Source of the DNA: Gnetum montanum
Lineage: Eukaryota; Streptophyta; Gnetopsida; Gnetales; Gnetaceae
NCBI GenBank assembly: GCA_015680685.1
Contig: MNCI01025409.1
Coordinates: forward strand, 971,487-997,397
Length of the DNA: 25,911 bases
Direction of reading: 5' to 3'
Shown piece after piece: positions 1 through 10,164 of the stretch. Every line of letters begins with the position of its first letter. Position 1 is the stretch's first letter. The notes under the pieces were generated by a model. The model worked only from the letters and a program-made list of their open reading frames with translations. It did not search any database and was not told where the DNA came from. Both the position numbers and the translations under genes were made by a program.

Positions 1-167
1 GTCACCAACATCATAGTGGATCAACTTGTTATCTGGGAACTACATCGTATAAAGTGCCCCACTATGCTTATTACAATCAAGTGTGTGAACACCGATTCCA
101 ATAAATCCAACATGCAAGGATCCTTATCTTTTATTTATTAATCCTTGCCATCCTCAACTGACTAGTT

Positions 168-185
168 ATGGGGGATATCCCCCAT
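168..185. repeat. Perfect 18-bp palindrome ATGGGGGATATCCCCCAT
   Basis: The sequence reads identically on both strands and has GATATC at its centre. Its left half matches the G-rich motif that follows pol in element C (ATGGGGGAGATAGCC, 20031-20045) and the G-rich motif before the 3' LTR (ATGGGGGTG, 5032-5040). It may be a mutated polypurine-type motif that became symmetric, or a protein-binding site. Confidence 0.8.
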
Positions 186-1190
186 TTCAATAATACATAG
201 GATTAATAAATATTTTTCATTTTCTTTAATTTTACAACTTTTTGTTTTCCAGTTTTTCATTTTTTTCAACTTTTTTGTTTTATCTTTTTACCTTTTTATG
301 TTTTTATCTTTTTATGCTTTTATAAGTAATCTCATATACAAATAAAACACTCATGTGGTTCATTAGTTAAGATGTGTTCTATGTTATTAAGTCATGAGTG
401 GTCAATTATTTGGAATAGTGAGCCCATTACACCCACTCATCCACTCTATAAATAAGAGGTTCTGTTCAAGGGTACAGTGATATTCTTGACATGTTTAAAA
501 ACTTAAAATTAATTTTGTGTTTATTGTACCTAGAATGAAGAAGGATGAACCAAGAGGAAATGATTAGGGTGTGACATCAAGGGAACTTGTGGATTCTCTT
601 TGGTGATGTCTGTGGGAGTTATCATGCAACATGGTTGTACTAAGATCCTTGTAGATCTCATGAAAATGGGAGTAAGAGTATTCAAAAGGGCACTCAAAAG
701 TTAAACACTGTTCTAGGGGGTCCCATTGGAAAGACATGCACCCATGCCTAAAGGTTGGCGATTTCTCTGGATTTAGTATTCGAAAAAAAAAAGAAGAAAA
801 AGAGAAAAACAAGGTGCCACAAAATAAAAATCACTCCTCCCTTGCATAAAACGCCAAGTGATCGTATGCCTTGTTGTTGTGGTACTCTCATAGTTGTTCG
901 CCATGGGATGAAACAATGCTATGTCACTAATTGAAGGATGGACTTGGTCCTGATCTTGGAATGATGGATTAATAACACCTTAATCATGCTTGTCACACAG
1001 GATTCACTGTGTCTTGGGTTAGTTACCTCATGTCCCAATCTCTACGATCCCTTTCTATACTTCATCTCATCTCACTATTCGTGTAATTGTAGCTCGTAAC
1101 CCATGTAACATAGAATTTTCATCTCATTCCGATGATATTTACATGTGTGTGTTTTGTGGATTTAGTGTGGTTTACATTTAACCCTTCTAG

Positions 1191-1266
1191 TGCCCATGGA
1201 CACTTTAAGTGTGGTTACACAAGGGCATTATAGGTTGAAACCTGCTTTGGGGAGGATCCACTTGTG
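1191..1266 (+). other. Conserved non-coding block shared by elements A and C
   Basis: Begins TGCCCATGGA, contains AAGGGCAT and continues CCTGCTTTGGGG-AGGATCCACTTG. Element C has the same order at 21291-21367 (TGCCCATGGA, AAGGGCAT, GCCTGCTTTGGG-AGGACCCACTTG). No common reading frame explains the match. It lies between pol and the extra reading frame. Confidence 0.65.
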
Positions 1267-1566
1267 TAATTTTTCGTAATCTTCACTGATTCTCTAGCTC
1301 CAACACACAATTTCTTACCCTCAGCTTAAATTTTCAATTGATTTTCTCTCCCTACCATTATCCCCCTAAATTTTAACATTCCAATGTACCATTAACTGCC
1401 AAATTTTTATTGCTAAAGTTCACATCATTATCATTAAGAGTGCCTCTCAAATCAATGAAATTACCCTAGGATATCTTAATACTTGCCCATGTCCTCAATT
1501 TACACCATTAATTTCAAGAAAAATCATTAAAAATTTGATATTTTTCATGTGTCTCACACAAGTAGG

Positions 1567-1644
1567 GCCGAGATATCGCATGCCACGTGATATCGCGTAC
1601 GCGATGCATCGTACATGATATTGCGTCCTATTTACCTATAAATA
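1567..1644 (+). promoter_or_regulatory. Internal U3-like cassette: GATATC-box array followed by TATAAATA
   Basis: Contains GAGATATCGC, GTGATATCGCGTACGCGATG and CATGATATTGCG in tandem, then TATAAATA at 1637-1644. The same arrangement of boxes and TATA forms the U3 of the Athila-like LTRs at 5041, 22074 and 24417. It is not at an LTR boundary: the sequence downstream of the TATA box does not resemble those LTRs, and the next coding feature is the extra reading frame starting 2121. Candidate internal promoter; alternatively a fragment of a related LTR. Confidence 0.55.
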
Positions 1645-2120
1645 GGTACCCCCGCCGCAACACTTAGCATCATTTTGCCATTTCCGCGGGGGGGGGGGGT
1701 GTTTTTGAAATTTTTCTCTATGACTTGTGATGACGTGACCCTTGCTTTTTCACTCATATCTCACTCACTGGTGCTCTGATTTTAATTCCATTTGAACCTG
1801 CTTGAACCTGGAGTGTTCAGTTTAATCGTGGGGGAGAGACACTTGCTGAAAAGTGCCTAACTTTTTTTGAAATTTATCATCGCCCAAAGGACATCAATTA
1901 GGGTAATTAACATTAACACTTAGAAAAATTGTGCCAAAAATCACATGACCTTAGGTACATCGGGGGATTAAAATGAAACCCACCTAATTCACAAGATCCA
2001 TTATTACAATTATCAGGCACGATCACACGTTATAACATAAGATCTTTAATTAAGATAAGAAGTAAGGTATAACTTGACTTTGAAAACAACCTTGCTAACG
2101 CTTAGACCATGTGATTGCAG
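1645..2120 (+). other. Leader between internal TATA box and extra reading frame
   Basis: Non-coding. It holds a run of 12 G (1688-1699) and upstream ATGs at 1720 and 1730. The last bases, TGTGATTGCAG at 2110-2120, look like a plant 3' splice acceptor directly before the ATG at 2121. If a transcript starts just after the TATA at 1637, splicing would remove the upstream ATGs. No donor site was chosen. Confidence 0.4.
1688..1699 (+). repeat. Homopolymer of 12 G
   Basis: Uninterrupted G run in an otherwise AT-rich region, immediately downstream of the internal TATA box. It may be length-polymorphic or an assembly-sensitive site. Confidence 0.9.
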
Positions 2121-4873
2121 ATGGCCCCGAAACGTGCACAGCTGGAGGGTCTGGTTCAAGGTAGAGTGAAACAACCTTGGAGAGGTGGAAGACAAGTCCC
2201 TACTATATAGCATGTAGAATAAGAGCTACAATCATTCAACATCCATCAAGAAGAACCTCCTACCAAACGATTTGGGCAAGCAGAAGGAGGAGCTTCTACT
2301 ACACCTAAATTGGGACAATAACTCACATTGCCACTGGAGTGTGTTCAGGCTATCCATGAGAAGTCCACATTTGCTATTGTGATTGTGGAGCTAAACATCG
2401 AATCTTTTGCAGAGTTTGCTCCTAAGGCTGTTAGGCATCACCTCAAGGGGTCTCCCTTATGGCCTATCCTCTCTAAATGTGGTGCCTGGTACTTAGGCGA
2501 AATGTACTAGGTCTAGCACAATAAGGAGCAAGGCACAATGGTTAACACCTGTGGTGTGACAGTAGAATTTTCTGCACAGGCAATTTTGAAAGTGTTAAAC
2601 CTTCCGAATTCAGGCCCCCATGCTACTAGGTTATCTACCCGATCAGACCCTGATGTGTGAAAGGATTGGTTAGAGAAGGCTTATGGTAGAGATAAAGCTT
2701 TTGGTGAGCTGACGATGGAAGAGAGAGCTTATTTCAAAATTGGAACCTATCACCCCTTCCCCGCAAAAGGTTTCAAAAGAATATCTATATATGCGGCAAG
2801 AGGATGTGCAATGTTGATGGGAAATGTTAACGCTAACCTTCCTCATCTATATTTGATGGAGATCCTAAGGCGATTTGAAGAACGAAAGTTAGGGAAGATG
2901 GCACTGCCCTTCCCTGTCTTATCAGAAAACTATGCTAACAGGCTAGTATTCAAGGGTACACTAATGACGTCCTCCGAAAAGCCCAGAATGCTTCTTATGC
3001 TAAATTGTTAAAGGTACCAGCTCCAAGAAAGAGCACTGGTGAAGAGTTGAGACCAAAACAAGAAGAGAAAGAAGAAGAACATGTGGTTGGAACCAGTCAA
3101 GCTCCAGCCACAGGTCCCAGCCAACAATAAGAAGCAAGGCCTAGCATAGGTCAAGATCAGCCACCACCGCCGCAAGACTACAGACTATCGATGAGCCATC
3201 TTCGGGCCATCGCTGACATGGTCAGTTGGGGAAGTCATGATGATGTAAACCTCTTCCATGTCATCAATGATGCCGACCAGCCTACTATTTCATTAGATCG
3301 CACAAGGGGTGAATTATCAATTCAAACAGGAGGAGGGGAAAGTAGATGGTCACAACAGATCTCAGGGAACACGACATCTTTTCAAGTGCAATTAGAGACT
3401 GGTGAAGGGGCCACTGTGGTGGTCATGCAACACTAGAATGCCACAGGAGCTATAGATGTGGTCACAGACCACATCAAGGAATCCTTTAATGTACTTGTTG
3501 TGCCATCGGTAGATCTCTCAGGAGCACGAGATGCTCAAACTCTTTCCAGAACCTCAATGACTCCTGTGGAACATGAGGATGCACTTGACAAATTACTTCA
3601 AATAGGACAAGTAATGACGTCTCTATTTGACATCCCTCAAGATGTCACAGTAATTCAATCAGACCTCATTTCCACAAAGGGGAAGCTGGTCATATCCGAA
3701 GTAAGGGCAGAGCATTCTGAAGCTGAAGTGCAAAGACTATAAGCAGCACAGCAGGATCCTTTGTAATTTATTCCGGCAAACCAGCTAGACAACTTTACAA
3801 TGGAGCAACTCACAAAGTTGATTGCAGAGAATAAGAAGGTGGTAGGAGAAAAGGAGATGGTTGTTTGGGATGCCTCCGCATCATAGGCGCAAACCCATGT
3901 GCATCTTAAGGCACTCAAGGCCTTAGAAGAAGAAAATAAGTAGTTGGTTGCAAATAACCTTTGGTTGACCTCTGTGGAGAAACAAAAGAATGTTCTCAAT
4001 GAACACTTTCATCAGTTGCGAGAACAATTCATTCGGGTCAACCGAGATGTAAGCTATTTATCCAAAGAGAATTGAACCCTCTCAATGGAGGAGGTACGCA
4101 CTATTCGCCAAAAATCAGCAATTGAGATAAGCACGTGGTAGAATGAGGCTAAATGACACAAGAAGCTGAAGAAGCATTTCTGTGATCATGTGGGGATGTA
4201 TAAAAAAATCCTAGAGAAGGAGATCCATATGGTTAAGGCTCAAATTAACACTATCAGTTCTCACCACACTGATTGGAGGGCCATATTGGACACTTATGCC
4301 TTCGTCCACCAAACGGAAATTCAAAACCAGGACCTGCAGAGCCAGGACTTGACAGAATACATGGAGTTGGCAAACCTTAGATATGCCAACCTTGTCATGT
4401 TAACAGTAGGGCAGCCGAGAACAGAGCTTGAGCAGCAAGTAGCTTCCACCCATCTCAAATATGAAGAAAAATTTGTAGAATGCAAGAAGCTAGTTGAAAA
4501 ATTGGATGTTGCAAATTTTGAACTTGCGGTGGTAAAAGAAAGCTACCAGGGACCAAAAGATGTTGCAACCGACTTGGCTCGATGGCTAACAGATCTTCAT
4601 GAATACAAAGATAAATCCAAAGCCTATGAATAGGAACAACGGGTGTTTGTGGCATGGTATGTCAAAGCCAATCAGGTGTTCCTGCAACTACCCTATCCGT
4701 GGGAAGTGTCGACTCTGTCAAACATCGGAACATTAGCATGGATGGCACAAGATCCTCAGACCAAAGAGGAGAAGCTCCAAGCCATTCTTCAGCATCATCA
4801 ACCTTCAAAGCCTAGAGCACAAGACAAAGGGAAAGCACCCATGGAGGAGCCACCGCCACCAGAAACTACATGA
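2121..4873 (+). pseudogene. Extra (env-position) reading frame of element A, coiled-coil protein, broken
   Basis: Starts with ATG at 2121 (MAPKRAQLEG), directly after a splice-acceptor-like TTGCAG. It would span about 917 codons but has many stops and one frameshift near 2950-2990; frame 3 is used before it and frame 2 after it. The N-terminal third (2328-3000) contains a segment with GVTVEFSAQAILKVLNLP near 2555-2610, which recalls the 'putative plant transposon protein' domain found in Athila-type extra ORFs. A proline/glutamine-rich linker follows (3010-3180). From about 3540 to 4630 the sequence is rich in Glu, Lys, Gln and Leu with heptad-like spacing, so a long coiled coil is likely. 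It ends in a basic and proline-rich tail (KGKAPMEEPPPPETT). It sits between pol and the 3' LTR where env-like frames lie. I see no signal peptide or transmembrane segment, so an envelope role is not supported. Stops are TAG, TAA or TGA reachable from CAG, CAA, CGA or TGG by single transitions. Confidence 0.65.
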
Positions 4874-5026
4874 GTTCCATTTTTTGTAGTTGTAGTATTT
4901 TTCTGTGTTTTGTCTTCCCACACTACGGCATTATTTCATTTCTTTTTCTAGTTAATAATCCCATACCTATCCACTGTGTAATCAATGGAGCTTGTTCTCT
5001 TTGTAACTTGAGGATGAGTTTTCATT

Positions 5027-5040
5027 CAGTCATGGGGGTG
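5027..5040 (+). promoter_or_regulatory. Polypurine-tract-like site before the 3' LTR of element A
   Basis: The bases CAGTCATGGGGGTG end exactly where the LTR begins with TGATGGGACACG. The preceding TTGAGGATGAGTTTTCATTCA is conserved in element C before its 3' LTR. The short G-rich run is the expected plus-strand primer position, although it is a weak tract. Confidence 0.6.
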
Positions 5041-5862
5041 TGATGGGACACGATATCGCATAGGCCGTGATATCGCGTACACGATATTGCATCTTCCCTA
5101 TGATATCGCGTACATGATATCGTAGTCCACCGTAATTTCTATAAATAAGAAGTGGCTCTCCCTTATTTGGGTAGTTAGGAATTAGGAGTAGTGAAGCTCT
5201 GGTAGTTTGACCACTCCAGAGATAGATTATTTTTCCGTGTCTGCCCGCAGTGTGGTGAATGTAATTGTATGGCATTCTTTATTCGAGTGTGACATACTTG
5301 GACATGCACATTACCAGAAATAAAGATCAAGATTAATTCATCATTGTAGTAGTTACTTTATTTATTTAATTGTTATTTAATTTTTATTTACTACTTTCTC
5401 TCTCACCCTTAAACTCCTAGAACACGAAACGAGTACGACTTGATTACGAGCATTTAAGTGTGACTACTTGGTAGCCCAGTGGCAAACCTAGGATCTGCGC
5501 TTGGTAATCCCAGTGGTAGTCATGCACGAGGTCCAAGATGTGTACGATTGATCAAGGAATCGGTTGCTCATCGCACTTAGGCTAGATTAGATTTCCTTAC
5601 CCTTTTCCTCCTAGCTTAGCTTAGTTAATATTATTTTCCACTACCTTCAGGAGTAGCATAGATTAGGAACACATCATACACCTCATGTTGGACTAAACCA
5701 TAAGTTAAAAATATAATACTAGTCCAAGTGGGAAGACAACAAACTACGACCTAAGACTAACTGTCTAGGTGCCACAACTAGCCCATCTGCAGAGTTCGAC
5801 CCAATCGCGCGTGCTATGCTCATTTCGTATGGTTGAGTGTAGGGGTACCTCGTCACTCATCA
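5041..5862 (+). repeat. 3' LTR of element A (822 bp)
   Basis: Begins TGATGGGACACG and ends CGTCACTCATCA, so it has the TG...CA ends of an LTR. Inside are the GATATC-box array (5050-5121), a TATA box TATAAATA at 5140-5147, a polyadenylation signal AATAAA at 5319-5324, and a conserved U5 tail (GGTTGAGTGTAGGGGTACCTC) also seen at 13660-13693, 22900-22932 and 25370-25402. No primer-binding site follows; the next base belongs to element B, which makes this a 3' LTR. Confidence 0.88.
5050..5147 (+). promoter_or_regulatory. U3 GATATC-box array and TATA box, LTR of element A
   Basis: Five boxes lie at 5052, 5069, 5083 (decayed, GATATT), 5102 and 5116, in the contexts CGATATCGC, TGATATCGCGTAC, CGATATTGC, TGATATCGCGTAC and TGATATCG. 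TATAAATA follows at 5140. The boxes are 14-19 bp apart and are the richest CpG stretch nearby. Probably enhancer plus core promoter. Confidence 0.75.
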
Positions 5863-6960
5863 CTTCTCTTCCAACTGATGGTTGCAGAATTGGATAAAAT
5901 TAATGTAAAGGTAGATAGGAATGCTAATTCTATCTATACCAAGACACATGGAGGTGATGAGCATTCACATTTAGATGAAGAAGTTTTACAACGTAGTGGA
6001 GATGGAGCATATGATGAGGAAGGATAATCTAGCTATGGGAGTATAGGAATCCATCAGCCAAGGATTCCAATGAGATGGAATCCTATACCTCATATGAGAA
6101 TTCCAAGGGCTCTAATAGTGGTAGCTAATTATTCCCATGGAAAGCTTGACAAGGAGGATGAATCAAGGCCTACTAGAGCATTCAAAAATGCTACAAGATC
6201 TCTTTATGTTGAGTTGAATACTTTCAATGGTGTAAATGGTGTTAATCCTTTTTCAAGTTAGTTGAAGGTACTTAATAAGTAGTTTGAGTTGGAAGAGATA
6301 TCAAATCACTTGAGGATACCTATTGCTAAATCTAGATTAGAAGATATGGCTTCTACTTAGTGGAAAAATGAGTGTCAACATTATGAAAGACCAAATAGTC
6401 AACCCATCAAAGATTAAAATCTGATGAAATACATAGTGCAAAGAAAATTTGAATAGTCTCTTCAAAGGAAATAGACCATTATGAGGTTAAAATTCCTAAG
6501 GCAAGGTAACAAGAATGTCAAAGAATTCTACATCAAATTTTGTGATCTATTCCATCAAGCTAAAGTAAAATGGAAGGACTATGAACAATCTACAATATTT
6601 TTAGGAGGTTATCTTTCTATCAGTCACAAACTCTTAATGAGGCTTATGATTTGGCACTTAAGATAAAAAAAGAAACTAAATGAATTTAGAAATATGAGGA
6701 AACAAGATTTCAAGAGGAAGGAAAAGGAATCCAAGTTAGAGAAGGGATCCAAGTCCAAATCTGAAGACAATGATGGTAGCCAAGATAAGATGATAGAGAA
6801 GGATAATTACAAGGGCAAAGCCAAGAAGGACCAAGGGAAGAAAGAGAAGGATCAAGCCAGTAGCTCACCCACGATTCAATGCTTCAAGTGTGAAGAATAG
6901 AGATCCAAACAATGAGAATGTTCACTTTACAAGGTAGTTGAGGGTAAAGATGTACAAACC
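5863..6960 (+). pseudogene. Element B gag
   Basis: Read across several stops and frameshifts. A segment near 6180-6370 carries FNGVNGVNPF and further on W-NECQHYE, matching the capsid region of gypsy Gag (xFDG...xxWLxxxE...W). The piece at 6481-6660 (KFLRQGNKNVKEFYIKFCDL) corresponds to the retrotrans_gag 'L.Q...SVEEY...F..L' core. A very lysine-rich linker (6694-6860) follows, and a decayed zinc knuckle IQCFKCEE ends at 6900 with a stop where the Gly/His portion should be. The start is uncertain because A is inserted at or near the 5' end. Confidence 0.7.
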
Positions 6961-7079
6961 ATAGAGGTGGAGGAGACATCAAGCTAAACTCGTCATAGAG
7001 AAATCCTAATGATCCCAAGATTGAGGAAGTTTCTAAATTAAATTCTTGTGCATTCATGGGGAATGTGAATATGTGAGAT

Positions 7080-8284
7080 CATCCTAATAGAAAAATGTAA
7101 TTTTGGATTAGGGCTAAATTTTTTCTTATTGGGGAATGGATTCATGTTTTGATTGATGGGGAAATCGAAAAAATATTATTTCTTTTAAGGTAGTTGCTAG
7201 ATTGGGTTTGGTAACTAATCCTCATCCTAGACCTTATAAAGTGCATTAGTTGTCTAGAGATTTCTCTCAAAAGGTGAGGGAACAATGTACCTTGAAATTT
7301 CAATTTTTGAGGTTTTCATGATATTGTTAAGTCTAATATACTTTCAATAGATTGTGCTGATGTAATTCTTGGTAGGTCTTTGAATTTTGTCAATGATGCT
7401 TAGTTTGATGAAGCAAGAAATGTATGAAGTATAGCTAAATCTAATGGAATCCATGATTGATTCTTATTATAACTCAACAAGTAAGATAGAAAAGCTTACT
7501 TAATGCTTCCTTAATCCTTCTAGGAGAGAAGGAATACATTAAGGAACATGATGAAAAAAGTTTTGAATTTTTTGTTGTATCAATAGTTACTTCTAATCAT
7601 AATGATATGCAGGTTGAACTTCCTATAGATGTTCAAGGCTTGAAGAAGAAATTTTTCAATGTTTTCAAGGAGAAATTAAATAGATTGGCACCAATGAGAA
7701 ATGTGCAACGTCAAATTTTTTTCATTCTTGGTGCTACCAGTCTAAATGAGAGGGCTTACCAAATGGCATCGAATCATAGGTCTGAATTACAAAGATAAGT
7801 GAAGAACTTACTTGCAAAGGCCTTCATGAGGGAATCCATGTCATCTTATGTAGTTCTTGTAGTGCTATTCCCAAAGAAGGATAGTGATGAATGAAGGATA
7901 TGGATTGATTCTAGGGTAGTAAATAGGATAACAGTGAGGTGCAGGTTTCCTATTCAAGGAATGGATAATATCCTTAATGTTCTTACCAAAGCTAAAATTT
8001 TTAGCAAAATTGATTTAAACAGTGATTACAATTAAATTAGAATCAAGCCTAGTGATGAGTTGAAGAAAGCTTTAAAGATACCAGATGGATTGTTTGAGTG
8101 GTTGGGGATGCCATGTGGGCTCATGAATGCACCTACTACATTCATGAGGTTGATGCATGATGTATTGATGAACTTGATTAGTAAGTGCTATATTATCTTT
8201 TTTGATGATATTTTGATGTACAAATCTAATGAGGAAGAGTACTTGGATCACTTAAGGATGATGTGTCATAAATTAGAGGCCACA
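7080..8284 (+). pseudogene. Element B protease and first part of reverse transcriptase
   Basis: A protease remnant is at about 7130-7400: VLIDGE stands where VLIDSGS is expected, and IDCADVILGRSLNF ends the domain like the usual 'DVxLGxxWL'. The RT begins near 7800 (LLAKAFMRESMSSYVVLVV-FPKK) and continues through RIWIDSRVVNRIT, IFSKIDLNSDYN and EWLGMPCGLMNAPTTFMRLM. The catalytic box is FFDD (8198-8209), a variant of YxDD with both Asp kept. The frame then runs to KLEAT and is broken at 8284 by an inserted sequence. Several in-frame stops are present. Confidence 0.85.
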
Positions 8285-9271
8285 TGAAACACCTCAAAGA
8301 AAATTTAGTTGTAAATAGGGAATCTTTGTGATTGAATTTTTTGATTTTGATTAGATTCAATAACAAAACAAATGCCTCAATTTCCATCCTTAAAATAAAT
8401 CTTATAGTCCTATTTTGATAAAATCATGAATCATTCTTATTTTGTAAAGTGTAATTCATGGTATGGGACATGAAAAAAATCATGAATTATGTTAAAACAA
8501 CATAATTAAGCTCATAATGTCAAAAACGTTGACATTCCTAATGTAATTTCTCAAAAACACTCTAGACCAAAACACTAGAATTTCTAGCCATAATAAGGGC
8601 CAAATATGCTATGTGTAATTCCTAGAAACTTTTCCAAGCCAATTCAACATAGAAACAGCAAACCAAAGCCTATAAAAGCAAGAATCGACACCATTTTTGA
8701 GGATTTTTGGATCATCAAATCTCTTCTAAACTTGAGACTTTTATAGCAAGGAACAAACTTGAAAGCCCAAAGTAATTTCTCCAACATTGATCATTGAGAG
8801 TGTGAAGACCCCATCTTCAACCTACAAATTAATCAAAGCTAGAAGTGTTTGGAAGGACTGTGGAACACACCTATCCACCCATGCACTAGAGCTTTAACAG
8901 CACTTTCACAAAGATTTGTAGCACATCCATATCTCCATACTTTGAAAGCCTAGAGTCCTCCAATCTGTATTTTCTCATGTTATACTTTTAAAATTAATAC
9001 AAAGTTTTACTGTTTGATCATATTTTTTTCTATTATTTTTTGCATCATTTTTTGATTCATTCCTAGATCTAGTATTGGATTAATAATTTACAAGTTACCA
9101 CCCATTTTTGCACATTCTTATCTGGTAATAGACTCTTAAGCCCTTAAGTCATCAACAACACTACCTACAGTACCTAAGATCCTTTTTAAGGTCCATGAAT
9201 CTTGAGATAAAATTGATTCACATAGATCTATTTGATTTCTAGCATCAATTTTATTTTATTTTTTTGTTACA
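8285..9271. mobile_element. Probable solo LTR inserted in element B RT (987 bp)
   Basis: The RT frame stops at 8284 and resumes after 9271 with VINVRKSHFF-KRKIRYLGHV, so this is an insertion of about 1 kb. It has no coding content. Its ends are TGAAACA and TGTTACA, an imperfect inverted repeat of TG...CA type. It holds a TATA-like TATAAAAG at 8671-8678. Flanks are CCACA and CCATT, a 3-of-5 match, so the target-site duplication is only suggestive; the right edge could also be 9274. The family is not recognised. Read on the plus strand, the TATA position fits plus orientation. Confidence 0.55.
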
Positions 9272-10100
9272 CCATTGTTGGTGATCAATGTAAGGAAAAG
9301 TCATTTCTTCAAGAGGAAAATTAGATATTTGGGACATGTGGCTTCTAAAACAAAAATTCTAATGGAAGCTACCAATGTAAAGGCTATTAGGAATTCATCA
9401 CTCCTAAGAATGTTGGAAAGGTAAGATCATTCCTTGGTTTAGCAAGTTTTTATAGATGGTTCATAAGAAATTCCACTGGCATTTTGTGATTTATGTCTGC
9501 TTTGTTGAAAGAGAATAAAGATTTCAAGTAGGATAATGAAATCCAAGGGAGCTTTGACTTACTGAAGGTAAAATTTATCAGTGAACCAATGCTTGTAATT
9601 CTACATTTTTATAAGCTTTTATAAGTAGAGGTGGATGCAAGTGGACTTACCATTGGTAGGATAGTTTTACAAGAAGATAAGCATGTTACTTTCTTTTCTA
9701 AGAAGTTGAATGAATCAAGGAAAAAATATATCATCTATGAGAAGGAGTTCTATGATTTGCTTCAAGTAATCAAACATTGGAGGCATTATTTATTGCCTAA
9801 GGGGTTCACTTTGATAATAGATCACAAAGCACTACAATTTCTAAATTTCCAAAAGAAGTTAAGGTCAAAGCACATGAAGTAGATTACACAGCTACAAGAG
9901 TTTAATTTTTTGTTGAAGCAAAAAAGTGGAAAAGCTAATGTGGTGATTGATGCATTGTCCATGGTACATGTGATGAATTTTATCATAACTCAAGTGGAAG
10001 GTATGGGTGATTTTTCTGATTTGTATAAGCATGATGTTAATTTTGGAAAGGTTTGGAGGAGCCTTAAAGAGCTAATGTTGAATAGGATAGACCAATAAAG
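9272..10100 (+). pseudogene. Element B RT end and RNase H
   Basis: Resumes the RT thumb region with IRYLGHVASK, then SFLGLASFYRRF-like sequence read across frames (9420-9470). RNase H starts near 9625: VEVDASGLTIGRIVLQ keeps the first catalytic Asp (9634-9636). It continues VTFFSKKLNESRKKY, YEKEFYDLLQVIKHWRHYLL (Glu kept), LIIDHKALQFL (Asp kept), and ends GKANVVIDALSMVH with the last Asp kept. Intact catalytic residues contrast with element C. A stop separates 9631-9882 from 9910-10098. Confidence 0.85.
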
Positions 10101-10164
10101 GGACTATCATAACCAAGATGAATTTTTATTCAAGAATGAAAGATATGTATTCCTAATTGTGATT

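Larger units (their letters stand above)
1..1560 (+). other. Post-pol non-coding region of element A
   Basis: No convincing coding sequence is seen. The stretch is T-rich near 190-310 and aligns by eye with 20030-21400 of element C: a G-rich block after pol, T-rich tracts, an A/G-rich tract (780-812 versus 20728-20750), and a shared block at 1191-1266. The minus-strand open frame at 564-812 is the complement of this A/G-rich tract and has no recognisable domain. Positions 1-120 are unassigned; they may be the last remnant of integrase but I cannot show it. Confidence 0.55.
1..5862 (+). mobile_element. Element A: 3' part of an Athila-like Ty3/gypsy retrotransposon
   Basis: The segment runs from the window edge through a post-pol non-coding region, an extra reading frame and a 3' LTR. 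Assignment to the same family as element C rests on three matches: the noncoding blocks near 168-185 and 1191-1266 resemble 20030-20050 and 21291-21367; the sequence just before the LTR (4990-5040) resembles 22020-22073; and the LTR ends share the tail ACTCATCA. Gag and pol lie outside the window to the left. The right end at 5862 passes directly into element B coding sequence, so A appears to be inserted in B. The target-site duplication would be CTTCT (5863-5867), but its left copy is not visible. Confidence 0.8.

Noticed and set aside
3655-3999. Minus-strand open frame of 114 residues
   Set aside because: Lies antisense to the coiled-coil part of the extra reading frame and shows no domain; low-complexity codons explain the absence of stops.
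2121-4873. A host gene encoding a coiled-coil protein
   Set aside because: Position between retroelement post-pol sequence and a polypurine-like site with LTR, plus decay like its neighbours, fit a retroelement extra frame better.
5030-5275. Minus-strand open frame across the LTR start
   Set aside because: Palindromic box array keeps frames open on both strands; no domain.
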